DNA of 64,000 nt from assembly GCA_964635375.1 (NCBI GenBank), contig CAZWOU010000001.1, forward strand, positions 82,440 to 146,439. Direction: 5' to 3'. Both the position numbers and the translations under genes were made by a program. Source of the stretch: CAZMNY01 sp964635375 (lineage in GTDB: Bacteria > Planctomycetota > Planctomycetia > Pirellulales > Pirellulaceae). Shown piece by piece: positions 18,440 through 27,503 of this stretch. Position 1 is the stretch's first letter, and every line of letters begins with the position of its first letter. Under the pieces are notes generated by a model. That model saw only the letters and a list, made by a program, of their open reading frames with translations, was not told where the DNA came from and did no database searches.

Positions 18440-19342
18440 TTAGGGCCCGACAAGCCCCAGAACCCAGCACAAGTAGCCGATTGGCGCGGCGAAAATAAGC
18501 GAATCCAAAACATNNNNNNNNNNGTGACCGGAGTCCTTACAATCCAAATCTCGTTTGAGCAGTGATTCCGCCAAGTCGCCAACCATGCCGGTCACAGCCA
18601 AAATGACTCCGTAAACCGCCGCCAACACGAGACCGATTGCTCCGATGGCCGGCGGATCTGAAATCAAGAATGTTGGCGCGATCGCCAGAAACAGGGCGCT
18701 CACAATGGCCGACGTCGCCACGCCCCCGACCGCGCCGGCCAGCGTCTTACCGGGGCTCAGTTTCGGGGCCAGTTTGGTTTTGCCGAACATCCGGCCGAAT
18801 GTGTAGGCGCCGACGTCCGACATCTTGACGACGACCACCACGGACAGCAACGCGCACATTCCCCATTCGGCGTCTCGAAAGAGCCTCAGCCAAACAAAGA
18901 ACGACAGCGGCAACGCCACATAGACACTCGGCATCAGAGTCAAAGCGACGAATGATAACGGCCGCGACGAATGCTCGCCGTATCTTCGCATGGCGAATAC
19001 AAAAGCGACCATCACAGCAACCGTTTGAGCCCCCAACGGCCAACCCAGTTTTCCCAAAGGGCAATCGAGCGGATAGGGACTCCCGAACAGCGGGTAATAA
19101 ACGGCAATTCCGCAAGACAACCAAACCAACAGAGCGCCAATCATGCCCGCCGCGTAAGAAATCTCATATCGGCCCTTGTCCATCATCGTGCAAAGCTCAT
19201 GCGCGCCCATCGCCAGCAACAATACTGAGAACGGGAACAGCAACGCACCGGGGGCGTGCCGCATCCAAAAGTAATCGGCGACGAAGATGGCCGCGAGCGG
19301 CGTAAGGATCAAGGCGGCGCCGATCAGTCGAAATCTAAGCAA
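18440..19342 (-). CDS. cdsA: Phosphatidate cytidylyltransferase CdsA (contains assembly gap)
   Basis: Inner-membrane enzyme making CDP-diacylglycerol from phosphatidate and CTP, the branch point of phospholipid synthesis. About eight hydrophobic segments are visible. The family signature begins SLLKRDLDCKDSGH and is then broken by a 10-N gap before VLDSLIFAAP; the usual residues between (an LPGxGG-type stretch) are missing, so the true gap exceeds ten bases. Start is TTG 19342, with a GGGGGAG ribosome site 8 bases upstream inside uppS (19-base overlap), so uppS and cdsA are probably co-translated. A second, archaeal-type CTP-transferase homologue lies at 62915-63496. Confidence 0.92.
   Translation of the reverse strand: MLRFRLIGAALILTPLAAIFVADYFWMRHAPGALLFPFSVLLLAMGAHELCTMMDKGRYEISYAAGMIGALLVWLSCGIAVYYPLFGSPYPLDCPLGKLGWPLGAQTVAVMVAFVFAMRRYGEHSSRPLSFVALTLMPSVYVALPLSFFVWLRLFRDAEWGMCALLSVVVVVKMSDVGAYTFGRMFGKTKLAPKLSPGKTLAGAVGGVATSAIVSALFLAIAPTFLISDPPAIGAIGLVLAAVYGVILAVTGMVGDLAESLLKRDLDCKDSGHXXXXVLDSLIFAAPIGYLCWVLGLVGP
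18514..18523. other. Assembly gap (10 N) inside the cdsA signature
   Basis: Ten N bases replacing part of the conserved cytidylyltransferase signature near the 3' end of cdsA. Family comparison indicates at least seven residues are absent, so the gap length is a placeholder. Confidence 0.95.
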
Positions 19343-20085
19343 GGTTCGGCTCCCCCGTCGTTCAATCCGCCATACCTGCGGTCCCGAGCGGAATAGTCGC
19401 GAATCGCCTGATGCAAGTTGGCTTCGCAGAACTCAGGCCAACAGACATCCGTCACCCACAACTCGGCATAACTGATCTGCCAAAGTAGGAAGTTGCTGAT
19501 CCTCATTTCGCCCGCGGTTCGCACCAGCAAATCGGGATCTGGCATGTGTTTCGTATACAAATGATCCGCGATCGTGTTCTCGTCAATCTGTTCCAGACCT
19601 ATCTCACCGCGAGCGACCTCGCCGGCGATGCGCTGAACTGCATCCACCATTTCTGAACGCCCGCCGTAGTTGATCGCCAGGCAGAGTTGAGTTCCTTTGT
19701 TGCTCTGGCTCAACTCGATGGTCTTATCCATTTCCTTGAGCACTCGATCCGGAATACCGTCGCGACGCCCGATGATGCAGACGGCGATTCCCTGCTCCAT
19801 GATCGTGGTCCGTTCCTCGATCATATACTGTTCGAGCAGATGCATGAGAAAGTCGAGCTCGTGCTGCGGCCGCTTCCAGTTCTCACTGGAGAGGCAGTAA
19901 AGCGTTAGCTGCTCGATGTGAAGCCTCGCACACTCCTCGACAGTGCGCCTGACGCTGGCGACCCCGTGTCGATGCCCCTCGATTCGGGGAAGTCCCCGAC
20001 GTTGCGCCCAACGCCCATTGCCATCCATGATGATGGCGATGTGCCGTGGTCGGCGCTCAGGCGGTACGTCGAAGCGTTCGCTCAC
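19324..20085 (-). CDS. uppS: Undecaprenyl diphosphate synthase (cis-prenyltransferase)
   Basis: Cytosolic cis-prenyltransferase extending farnesyl diphosphate to the C55 carrier lipid for peptidoglycan and O-antigen. The signature HIAIIMDGNGRWAQRRGL opens the catalytic core; further conserved pieces are GHRHGVASVRRTVEEC, LYCLSSENWKRP, the NYGGRSEMVDA motif and the C-terminal DLLVRTAGEMRISNFLLWQ. A GTG at 20085 gives 253 residues, matching the E. coli length; the open frame extends further into purA but without family similarity. It is 52 bases after purA and overlaps cdsA by 19 bases. Confidence 0.94.
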   Translation of the reverse strand: MSERFDVPPERRPRHIAIIMDGNGRWAQRRGLPRIEGHRHGVASVRRTVEECARLHIEQLTLYCLSSENWKRPQHELDFLMHLLEQYMIEERTTIMEQGIAVCIIGRRDGIPDRVLKEMDKTIELSQSNKGTQLCLAINYGGRSEMVDAVQRIAGEVARGEIGLEQIDENTIADHLYTKHMPDPDLLVRTAGEMRISNFLLWQISYAELWVTDVCWPEFCEANLHQAIRDYSARDRRYGGLNDGGAEPCLDFD

Positions 20086-20137
20086 CAAGTCATCTCGCGA
20101 AAAGGGATCCGTTCGATCGGGGCCTGCACGATTTGTC

Positions 20138-21439
20138 TTACGGGGTCGCGATCGATGCCTCAACGAACATAGTCTGGGCCCGGTCCGGACCAACCGATAC
20201 GACCTCAACTGGTCGCTCTACCAACTGACTCACGCGATCCAAATAGGCGCGCGCGCCGGAAGGCAAGTCTTCGATACGCCTCACCTCAGTGACGTCGGTT
20301 TCCCAACCTGGGATGGTCTCATAAATTGGCACGGCGCGGCGCAAGTCGTCAGCGTTGCTGGGAAACTGGTTCGTCCGTTCGCCATCCAGTTCATAGGCGA
20401 CGCAGATCTTGACTTCGGATAACTGACTCAACACATCCATCATCATCATCGATAGCGCATCGACGCCGCTCAACCTAGCAGTATAGCGAACAGCGACCGC
20501 GTCAAACCAACCGCACCGTCGAGGCCGCCCGGTTGTGGTGCCGTACTCGTTGCCCAGGTCTCGTATGCGGTCACCCATTTCGTCGTCCAACTCGGTCGGA
20601 AATGGTCCTCCGCCGACACGTGTTGAATAGGCCTTCACAACGCCGAGCACCTTGGAGATCCACTTCGGCGGCACGCCCGATCCGGCGCACACGCCAACAC
20701 CCGAACTGTTGCTGCTGGTGACGAACGGGAAAGTGCCGTGGTCGATATCGAGTAAAGCGCCCTGAGCGCCCTCGTAGAGAATCTTGGCGTCGCGTTCAAC
20801 GGCATCGAGTAGTCGCGGCGTCGTGTCCACCACGTGTCGTTCCAACTGCATCGCGTAACCTCGAAACTCGTCGCAGACCGCCTCGGCGTCAAGCTCCACT
20901 GGATCGTCGCAGATTCCGCGAAGGAACTTCTTCTTCGCCTCCACGATCTCCCGCACTCGTTCCGCAAAACTGTCTCGATACATGTCACCGAGCCGAATGG
21001 CGAAATGCCTGCCGACTTTGTCCCGATAACATGGACCAATGCCACGCAGCGTGGTGCCAATACTTTCGCCGCCGACGGTCGCTTTGTTCTGAGCTTGATC
21101 TTCGGCCAAGTGCCACGGCATGACCACATGCACGCGATCGCTGATCAACAGGTTCTCGGCAACCTTGACGCCCCGCGACGTTAGAGACTCAATCTCTCGG
21201 AGAATCGTCGGTGGGTTGAGCACAACCCCTGGGGTGACGTAATTGACGACCTCCGGGTTCAAAATCCCCGAGGGGATATGATGCAGTTTGTAGACGTCGT
21301 CCCCGACAACCACCGTGTGGCCGGCGTTCGCACCGCCCTGGTACCGCACTACCATCTCGAATTGCGATGTCAGCAGATCGACGAGCTTTCCCTTCGCTTC
21401 ATCTCCCCACTGGAGGCCAATTACGCATGTTCCCGGCAC
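20138..21439 (-). CDS. purA: Adenylosuccinate synthase
   Basis: First committed step of AMP synthesis: IMP plus aspartate to adenylosuccinate using GTP, cytosolic. The N-terminal loop reads QWGDEAKGKLVDLL, with Ala where most enzymes have Gly (GDEGKGK). Other family signatures are QGGANAGHTVV, GIGPCYRDK, the GAQG loop (YEGAQGALLDIDHGT) and TTTGRPRRCGWFD near the C terminus. Length 433 is normal. The GTG start at 21439 has an AGGG-type ribosome site about 9 bases upstream. uppS follows 52 bases later, an arrangement that may share a transcript. Confidence 0.95.
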   Translation of the reverse strand: MPGTCVIGLQWGDEAKGKLVDLLTSQFEMVVRYQGGANAGHTVVVGDDVYKLHHIPSGILNPEVVNYVTPGVVLNPPTILREIESLTSRGVKVAENLLISDRVHVVMPWHLAEDQAQNKATVGGESIGTTLRGIGPCYRDKVGRHFAIRLGDMYRDSFAERVREIVEAKKKFLRGICDDPVELDAEAVCDEFRGYAMQLERHVVDTTPRLLDAVERDAKILYEGAQGALLDIDHGTFPFVTSSNSSGVGVCAGSGVPPKWISKVLGVVKAYSTRVGGGPFPTELDDEMGDRIRDLGNEYGTTTGRPRRCGWFDAVAVRYTARLSGVDALSMMMMDVLSQLSEVKICVAYELDGERTNQFPSNADDLRRAVPIYETIPGWETDVTEVRRIEDLPSGARAYLDRVSQLVERPVEVVSVGPDRAQTMFVEASIATP

Positions 21440-21643
21440 AACTCATCCCTTTCGCATTCTTCCACAACGGCCAAACCCGTCAGTTTACGACTAGCCCGCG
21501 AAGGAGGTCAAGGAGCGGAACGAGGGATGCCGGGCGAAAAACGCCCGCCCGCATGCCAAATACTGAAAAGGGCAAGATTTCCGACATCGAAGAATAATCC
21601 CGCTCTGCGAAACACCCAGCCACGGAGACGAGAAAGAAAGTCG

Positions 21644-22141
21644 CTAACCGAGCGGAAACTGGCGGCAATATTCGTACATCACCATCACCGCGGCCGTGGC
21701 GACGTTGAAACTGTAGGGGAGGCCGTAGACAGGAATCTCGGCAACACGGTCCATGGACGCCAACAGGGGGTCGTCGAGTCCTTCGCGTTCGCTGCCCAGA
21801 ACAATCGCCGTCCGTCGATGGAATTCAAATTCGAACAAGCACTCGGACTCGCTGGCTTGCTCCAAACCGACCAGCTGAAACCCGTCTTGCCTGAGTCGAT
21901 CGATAACAGGCGGTAGACTTCGGCGAACTTCGATTTCCACTTGCTCAGCGCCGTCGCGGGCAATCCTCGAGTCGACCTTTGGGTTGCCGCAAGCAATCAC
22001 ACGCTTCAAACCGAAGCAGCTTGCAGCGCGGACAATTCGCGAAAGATTGACGCTACTGCGCAGCGGCGGACAAACCAACAGCAGTTCGCGAGGGCGCTGG
22101 AGCGTCTTGGGCTGTTTGTGGCGTTGATGTTGAAAGGGCAT
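21644..22141 (-). CDS. SpoU/TrmH-family RNA 2'-O-methyltransferase
   Basis: SPOUT-class methyltransferase, probably modifying a ribose in rRNA or tRNA. All three SpoU motifs are visible in 165 residues: motif 1 SSVNLSRIVRAASCFG, motif 2 AIVLGSEREGL, motif 3 IPVYGLPYSFNVATAA followed by YEYCRQ. No N-terminal RNA-binding domain precedes the fold, so it is a minimal form like TrmL or short TrmH homologues. ATG 22141 is chosen because the sequence upstream in frame shows no similarity; a GGTGG lies about 6 bases before it. The target nucleotide cannot be read from sequence. Confidence 0.82.
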   Translation of the reverse strand: MPFQHQRHKQPKTLQRPRELLLVCPPLRSSVNLSRIVRAASCFGLKRVIACGNPKVDSRIARDGAEQVEIEVRRSLPPVIDRLRQDGFQLVGLEQASESECLFEFEFHRRTAIVLGSEREGLDDPLLASMDRVAEIPVYGLPYSFNVATAAVMVMYEYCRQFPLG

Positions 22142-22316
22142 CGATCCACCGAGATTAAGTCGCGACCAGTCGCGCCGTGGCAGTTGACCAAGGTAAGCGG
22201 GGCCGCCTTGAATTGCAATCGATGCGAAGACGATTCCACGGTCCGAAGGCCGCCTCAACCTCGCTATACGCAAGATGAGCTCGGCTTGCTTTCGCCCAGA
22301 CGTTGCCAGCCCTGGC

Positions 22317-24044
22317 TTAACAGAGCAACGAACGTAGGTCCTCCAGCGACCGCGTATTGACAACGTCGCACTTCTCCAAGCCGCCGCGGCGAGCTTGCAA
22401 GATGCCGAATCGCATGTTGGCCAGCCCGTCGATACTGTGGGCGTCCGTGTTGATCACGACCGGTATCCCCAGAGACTTGGCGGCGGCCAGATGTTGGTCG
22501 TGCAGATCGAGCCGTTGCGGGCTGGCGTTCAACTCAAGAATCTTGCCGTGCGTTTTCGCTGATTGCATCACCGCTTCCATGTCCAATGCATATGGCTCCC
22601 GTTGATTGAGCAAGCGACCTGTGGGGTGGGCAATCGCCGAGACGTAGGGGTTCTCAATCGCGCCGAGTATTCGCTCGGTGATTTGCTCGCGAGGCTGCCG
22701 TTGGCCGTAGTGAACGCTCGCTAGAACCCAGTCGGCTTGGGCCAAGACGTCATCGGGCAAGTCCATCCCGCCCGCTTCAAGGATGTCGCATTCAATTCCT
22801 TTGAGCACCAGAAAACCGTCGTCCAAGGTGGCGTTGAAGGCCTCGATTTCGGCCCACTGGGCTAGCAGACGTTCCGGGTTGAGCCCTCGAGCCATAGCGA
22901 CTCGCTGTGAGTGATCCGTGATCGCGATGTAGGACAGCCCCAGATCTCGAGCCGCCTTGACCATTTGAGCCATGTCGTGGCGTCCATCGCTGGCAGTGGT
23001 GTGCATGTGCAAGTCGCCGCGAATATCGGAGAGCTCGATCAAGTCGGGTAACGCGTCGGATTCCGCCCATTCGATTTCGCGCCTGCCCTCGCGAAGTTCG
23101 GGTGCAATGATCGGCAGTCCCAGCGAGCCGTAAACGCCCGCTTCCGTCGCTCCGGCCAGCTGGTCTTCCTTCTCGCCATCGACCTGAAAAACACCCCACT
23201 CGTTGACCTTCAAACCACGAGCTTTGGCCATCGCGCGAATGGCGACGTTATGTTCCTTTGACCCCGTAAAATACTGCAGCGCAGCGCCAAACGATGCTTC
23301 GGGCACGACGCGCAGGTCGATCTGCAGGCCAGTGTCGAGTCGAACCGACATCTTCGTGTCGCCGCGAACAAGCACATCGGTCACACCCGAGAAATCGCCA
23401 AGTCGATTCATCACGTCGTTGTGGTCCCCGGAAACCACAAGCACGTCAAGGTCGCCCACCGTGTCGCGACGCCGACGGTAACTGCCCGCCAACTCCAACT
23501 GTTTGATGCTGGGGCAGGCCCTCAAGTGTTCGCTCAACGCCTGGGCAATCTCATCCGCCGCCTCCCAGTAGATCCGCCGATTGGCCGCCTCGGCGATGGC
23601 GAGTCCCTTGAGAATGATCTCTTCCGTCTTCAAGCCGAATCCCTTGAGTTCGCGCACGCGACCTTCGTCACAAGCCGCCTTGAGTTGATCAAGATCGACG
23701 ATGTTGAGTTCTTTGTAGAGCGCGGCAACCTTCTTCGGTCCCAAGTTCGGTATCCTCAGCAAAGCCAAGACCGACTTGGGCGTCTTCTCAAGCAATTCGT
23801 TCAGTTGCGGCAGTTCACCCGTTTGGACGAGGGTGACGCACTTCTCCGCAACGGCCTTTCCCACACCGTCGATTTCCATCAGCCGTGCGGTACCCTCGCT
23901 GACAAGATCAGCAATCGATTCGGTCATGTCTTGAATCGCGCGCGCCCCGTTGCGGTAAGCTCGCACACGAAAGGCATTCGCCCCGGTCACCTCAAGCAGA
24001 TCGGCAATCAGGTCCAAAGTTCCGGCGATCTGTCCGTTCGTCAT
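22317..24044 (-). CDS. polX: DNA polymerase/3'-5' exonuclease PolX
   Basis: Family X DNA polymerase fused to a PHP phosphoesterase, used in base-excision and gap repair. Residues 1-170 hold the helix-hairpin-helix repeats (MEIDGVGKAVAEKC and LRIPNLGPKKVAALY). The nucleotidyltransferase domain has the GSYRRRRDTVGDLDVLV catalytic motif, with two aspartates in DLDVLV and the third in QIDLRVV. The C-terminal PHP domain has DLHMHTTASDGRH, AITDHSQR, and NTDAHS metal motifs. Length 575 matches the family. ATG 24044 is chosen at the family N terminus (MTNGQIAGTLDLIADLLE). Confidence 0.95.
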   Translation of the reverse strand: MTNGQIAGTLDLIADLLEVTGANAFRVRAYRNGARAIQDMTESIADLVSEGTARLMEIDGVGKAVAEKCVTLVQTGELPQLNELLEKTPKSVLALLRIPNLGPKKVAALYKELNIVDLDQLKAACDEGRVRELKGFGLKTEEIILKGLAIAEAANRRIYWEAADEIAQALSEHLRACPSIKQLELAGSYRRRRDTVGDLDVLVVSGDHNDVMNRLGDFSGVTDVLVRGDTKMSVRLDTGLQIDLRVVPEASFGAALQYFTGSKEHNVAIRAMAKARGLKVNEWGVFQVDGEKEDQLAGATEAGVYGSLGLPIIAPELREGRREIEWAESDALPDLIELSDIRGDLHMHTTASDGRHDMAQMVKAARDLGLSYIAITDHSQRVAMARGLNPERLLAQWAEIEAFNATLDDGFLVLKGIECDILEAGGMDLPDDVLAQADWVLASVHYGQRQPREQITERILGAIENPYVSAIAHPTGRLLNQREPYALDMEAVMQSAKTHGKILELNASPQRLDLHDQHLAAAKSLGIPVVINTDAHSIDGLANMRFGILQARRGGLEKCDVVNTRSLEDLRSLLC

Positions 24045-24083
24045 CCGCTCGTTCCCAAGAAGAAATGGACATCCGCCGGGCAT

Positions 24084-25070
24084 TTAGTGAATCTCAACGA
24101 TGTCTTTGTCATGGACGATGTAGTCCCTTTTCACGACTGCCCCATCGTGCACTTTGCTGCCCCAAACTCTTGCAAAGCGAAGGTTCTCAGCTAAGTCGTG
24201 GTGAATCAACTCAGCGACGTCACCAAGCGAGCCGCCGCGGCGAATGGTAAACGGCTTCTGAAAGTCAGCCTCCTTCTGATTGGGCATCTTCGTGTAGACG
24301 CGCACGACGTCAAGGGCCCGAAACACGGATTCCCTCAGCTCGCTGACTCCTTCACCCGACTCGGCCGAGATCGAAAGCCGGCGAAACTCAAATTCAGATG
24401 ACTCCCGAAACGCTTCGGCTCGCTCTCTCGCGTCGGGCAAGTCGATCTTGTTAAGCACGAGGAACGTCTCGGTGAGCGCCAAGCCGACATCGCTGGGTGA
24501 CAGGTAGGTGGACGTGGCTAATTGAGTCTTCGTTTGCATTAGCCGGTCGACGACTTCCCGAGCCTGCGAGGCTGGTCTGTCAACACTGAGATCGACAAGC
24601 AGCAATACGAGGTCGGCGCCTCGAATCAACGCCTGGGTGTCCGCGTCAAGATAGTCGCTAGTGATCGGCGGCGTATCGATTAGCTGAACAAGAATGTCCT
24701 CATAGGGCATCATTCCCGGCGTCGGTTCACGAGTAGAAAACGGGTATGCGGCGATTTCCGGCTCTGCCTTCGACAGCGTTTTCAACAATTGGCTCTTGCC
24801 AACGTTTGGGGCGCCGATCAGCAGCACGCGTCCCGCGCCTTGATGCGGGATCCGCAACCTCGTCGCCTTGCCCGTCGTCCTGCCCTCCAGACACGCCTTC
24901 TTGGCCAGCGAGATCTTCTGTTTCAGGTCCGCCTGCAGCCGCTCGGTCCCTTTGTGCTTCGGCAGTTCGCGAAACAAGACTCGCAGACAATCCAGCTCTT
25001 CCTCCGCTGTCTGCGCATCGCGATACGCCCGCTCGGCCTTCCGATATCGCTGTGTGAGGTTTGCGGCCAT
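24084..25070 (-). CDS. DRG-like GTPase with C-terminal TGS domain
   Basis: Cytosolic GTPase of the Obg/DRG branch, probably ribosome- or translation-associated. A helical N-terminal region (about 1-75) precedes the G domain: Walker A GAPNVGKSQL (about residues 88-97), G3 LIDTPPIT (Pro for the usual Gly of DxPG), and G4 NKIDLPD. The C terminus, from about 250, is a TGS domain (VRVYTKMPNQ through VHDKDIVEIH). The ATG at 25070 starts the typical MAANLTQRYRKAERAYR helix; the frame upstream is not conserved. It ends 40 bases before polX, which likely shares the transcript. Confidence 0.85.
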   Translation of the reverse strand: MAANLTQRYRKAERAYRDAQTAEEELDCLRVLFRELPKHKGTERLQADLKQKISLAKKACLEGRTTGKATRLRIPHQGAGRVLLIGAPNVGKSQLLKTLSKAEPEIAAYPFSTREPTPGMMPYEDILVQLIDTPPITSDYLDADTQALIRGADLVLLLVDLSVDRPASQAREVVDRLMQTKTQLATSTYLSPSDVGLALTETFLVLNKIDLPDARERAEAFRESSEFEFRRLSISAESGEGVSELRESVFRALDVVRVYTKMPNQKEADFQKPFTIRRGGSLGDVAELIHHDLAENLRFARVWGSKVHDGAVVKRDYIVHDKDIVEIH

Positions 25071-25296
25071 CGTGTTTGCCCAAACGAACGGTGTCGTCTG
25101 AGGATGAAGTTGATTCGAGTTGACGAGATCCTTCTCGACTTCTGTCCGATGCCAAAACTGTAGCAGAATACAACCGACTTGGCGGCGGGATGCTTGCGTG
25201 ACTTTTGCTCGAACCGCCTGAGCGGCTTCCCCCTGCGGACAAAAATGGTTTGGTTGATTGACGGCCGAAGCCAGCCGAGACGAAGGGCTGCGCAAC

Positions 25297-25887
25297 ATGC
25301 CAGCCCAGGGGAAGCGAAACGGCGAAGCCGCGAGCGCCCCCCTGATCTACCTCGAGCTCACACTGTCCAACCCGACGGATCGCGATCTGGTTGAGGCCGT
25401 GAAGCAAGCGGACCAGCTTCGCTGGGTGATCCTGAGAGGAACCAGGGTCACGCCAGAGGGGCTTGACGCTCTGCGACGATTGCCATCGCTTGTCTCCCTT
25501 TTTGCGGACGGCGCCTTGGTGAGCGATGCTGGCGTCAGAGCGTTAGACACGCAGCCAAGTCTTCGCTTCGCAAGGCTAGAAAAGGGTGGCTTGACCGACC
25601 AGGGCGTGGGACACTTTGTCGCCAATGCCCCCAATCTCCGAAACCTATCCCTTCCCGCCAACCCAGGCATCACATCCACAGGCGCCGCAGAGATTGCCAA
25701 ATTAACGCGAGTCCGCTATGTCGATCTCTCGAGCACATCCGTTGACGACGATGGCCTGCTGGCCATCGCCCAATGCAAGCCGCTGAATGAACTACGCGTT
25801 CTCTCGTCAAAAGTGACTTTTGCTGGAGTAGAACAGTTCAAACGCATGCGACCCGATGTGAAGTTGAATCACAACGCGGTTCGTTAG
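25297..25887 (+). CDS. Leucine-rich-repeat protein, short
   Basis: About 196 residues, no signal peptide, made of roughly six LRR units of the RNI/planctomycete type, for example LRWVILRGTRVTPEGLDAL, LRFARLEKGGLTDQGVGHF, LRNLSLPANPGITSTGAAEI and VRYVDLSSTSVDDDGLLAI. Such repeats form a curved binding surface; the partner is unknown. ATG 25297 has AAGGG 9 bases upstream; a TTG 39 bases earlier is also in frame. The gene is convergent with the Tyr/Pro-rich protein gene and the 3' ends overlap by 4 bases. A second LRR gene is at 34280. Confidence 0.72.
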   Translation: MPAQGKRNGEAASAPLIYLELTLSNPTDRDLVEAVKQADQLRWVILRGTRVTPEGLDALRRLPSLVSLFADGALVSDAGVRALDTQPSLRFARLEKGGLTDQGVGHFVANAPNLRNLSLPANPGITSTGAAEIAKLTRVRYVDLSSTSVDDDGLLAIAQCKPLNELRVLSSKVTFAGVEQFKRMRPDVKLNHNAVR

Positions 25888-27239
25888 CGAATCGAGCGCC
25901 AACCCGAATCGTCCAGCTTTCGCGTCGGTTGGCGATGCACTCGCTGGCCCCCAAGCGGTTGAGTGGCGGAAACTGGGCTGCGATTGACCGAAGGCTTCTT
26001 TGCATCCGGCCAAACGGCTCGGTACACGACGCGTTGAAGGCGAGGCGCGGAGTCCCTTGCCGTGCGGTCGCGGGGAGTCATCAATCTGGGCGCGACAGGA
26101 TAGCCGCTCCGGTCTTGATCGGGGTCGGGTATCAGGCTGTCTCGGTTCATACCTTCGTTCTTGTCCGAATTCGAATCCAAGCTTCTTGGCGCTAGCGGCG
26201 TTCCGCGAGTGGAGGCGGTCGGGCTTGATGACACCCGATCGAATTCTCGACGTCGAACGGATCCCATTGTGGCTGGTTCGGGCGGATCGCCTTGCAGACG
26301 CGGGCGTCGTTCTGATGGTTCTAGCGTCTCTTCACGAATCACTTCTGCGTCCCGGGGAATCAGCCGATCGCCAGGGCGAATAATTCTCGAACGATTGTAG
26401 TACGGGTCGGTCGCCGGTCGCTGGCCCGCTGGTGCGGCAGACGCCGGAGTCCCCGTCGGTTCGCACCAGGGCTCGCTCGCCATCGCGGCGGGCTGTCGGC
26501 GAGGGAACAGCGATGTGCGCTGTTGAACTTGCCAGCGGTAGGCGGTGCACTGTTGCATCTGCTGAACCACCTGTCCCGTCACTGGATCGACCTGGCTGAC
26601 CGGTCGGAAGTAAGTCACCGGAACTCGCTGCCACACAGGACGAAAGGAGGTTCGCGGGTTGTAGTTCGTGGTCGTCGAGGCATAGGGTCGGCAAGGCGTT
26701 AAGCCGCCGCACGCGTTCTGCCAACTGAACCAGCTGCCGAAGAACGATCGACGGGCCGGCGCTGGCGGGTAATAAGCGGTCGTTGGCGGGTAATTCGTCG
26801 TAGTCGGCGCCCGATAGAACGTCGTCGTCGGGGACCGATAGTACGTCGTACGCGGAGCTCGGTAGAAAGTGGTCGCGGGTTGCGAAACCACTGGCGCGCC
26901 ATAGTTCGAGTAGGGCGCGTAATAGGACGTCGCGGCTGCCGTCGTTGGGTAAGCGCCCAGTCCTCGTGAATATTGCGCCTGTGAATAGGGACGCTGTGAA
27001 TAGAGATTCTGTGAATAGAGGCCCTGGGAATAGGGAGCATAGTTCGTCGTGTAGTGAGTTGCAGCGGGGCCGGCGCCATAATAGGAGCCAGTGGGGAAAT
27101 GGCCGACCATCGTCGGCGCGTATTGAACCGGTCGCGGCCGCCACATCCAGTCGAACAGGCCAGCTTCGCTCGTATTGGCCGGCGCCACGAAACAACACGT
27201 GACGGCAGCAGTCAAGACGATTCTCATGATGCGGTGCAT
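25884..27239 (-). CDS. Secreted Tyr/Pro-rich repeat protein, planctomycete surface type
   Basis: Function unknown. A signal peptide (MHRIMRIVLTAAVTCCFVAP) precedes a 430-residue low-complexity protein. From about 40 to 160 it is rich in Tyr, Pro, Thr and Ser, including five YSQxx repeats and repeats of the form TTFYRAPTT. A short Cys-containing segment (NACGGLTPCRPY) follows, then a Pro/Arg-rich region with VTYFRPVSQVDPVTGQVVQQ, and a basic disordered C terminus. Proteins of this make-up are common in planctomycetes and are presumed exported or wall-associated. GGGAG lies 7 bases before the ATG. Confidence 0.6.
   Translation of the reverse strand: MHRIMRIVLTAAVTCCFVAPANTSEAGLFDWMWRPRPVQYAPTMVGHFPTGSYYGAGPAATHYTTNYAPYSQGLYSQNLYSQRPYSQAQYSRGLGAYPTTAAATSYYAPYSNYGAPVVSQPATTFYRAPRTTYYRSPTTTFYRAPTTTNYPPTTAYYPPAPARRSFFGSWFSWQNACGGLTPCRPYASTTTNYNPRTSFRPVWQRVPVTYFRPVSQVDPVTGQVVQQMQQCTAYRWQVQQRTSLFPRRQPAAMASEPWCEPTGTPASAAPAGQRPATDPYYNRSRIIRPGDRLIPRDAEVIREETLEPSERRPRLQGDPPEPATMGSVRRREFDRVSSSPTASTRGTPLAPRSLDSNSDKNEGMNRDSLIPDPDQDRSGYPVAPRLMTPRDRTARDSAPRLQRVVYRAVWPDAKKPSVNRSPVSATQPLGGQRVHRQPTRKLDDSGWRSIR
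26966..27040. repeat. 15-bp coding tandem repeat (five copies)
   Basis: Five imperfect tandem copies of a 15-base unit (GTGAATAGRGRNNCT on the plus strand) at 26966, 26981, 26996, 27011 and 27026. On the minus strand they encode the YSQxx pentapeptides of the Tyr/Pro-rich protein. Confidence 0.9.
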
Positions 27240-27503
27240 CGCAAACTCCCCAGTTTCAATTTCAGCGTACTATCCGGCGCAATGGCATGCTGAAAGGTAG
27301 GTCATCGGCGGCTGAACGTGAGACAAAATCAAAGAAATTCACTTCAACTTATTGTCCTACTATTCAATCGCAACACTCGCGGACTTTAGCGAACTCGCGC
27401 AAACACGGCGCCTGTAGCGCGACAATGTCAACTAGGCTGGTTGCGTAGCTCGCAGAATCGTCACAACCCGAACAGTTAGTTGGACGCCGAGACGACGTCG
27501 CCT

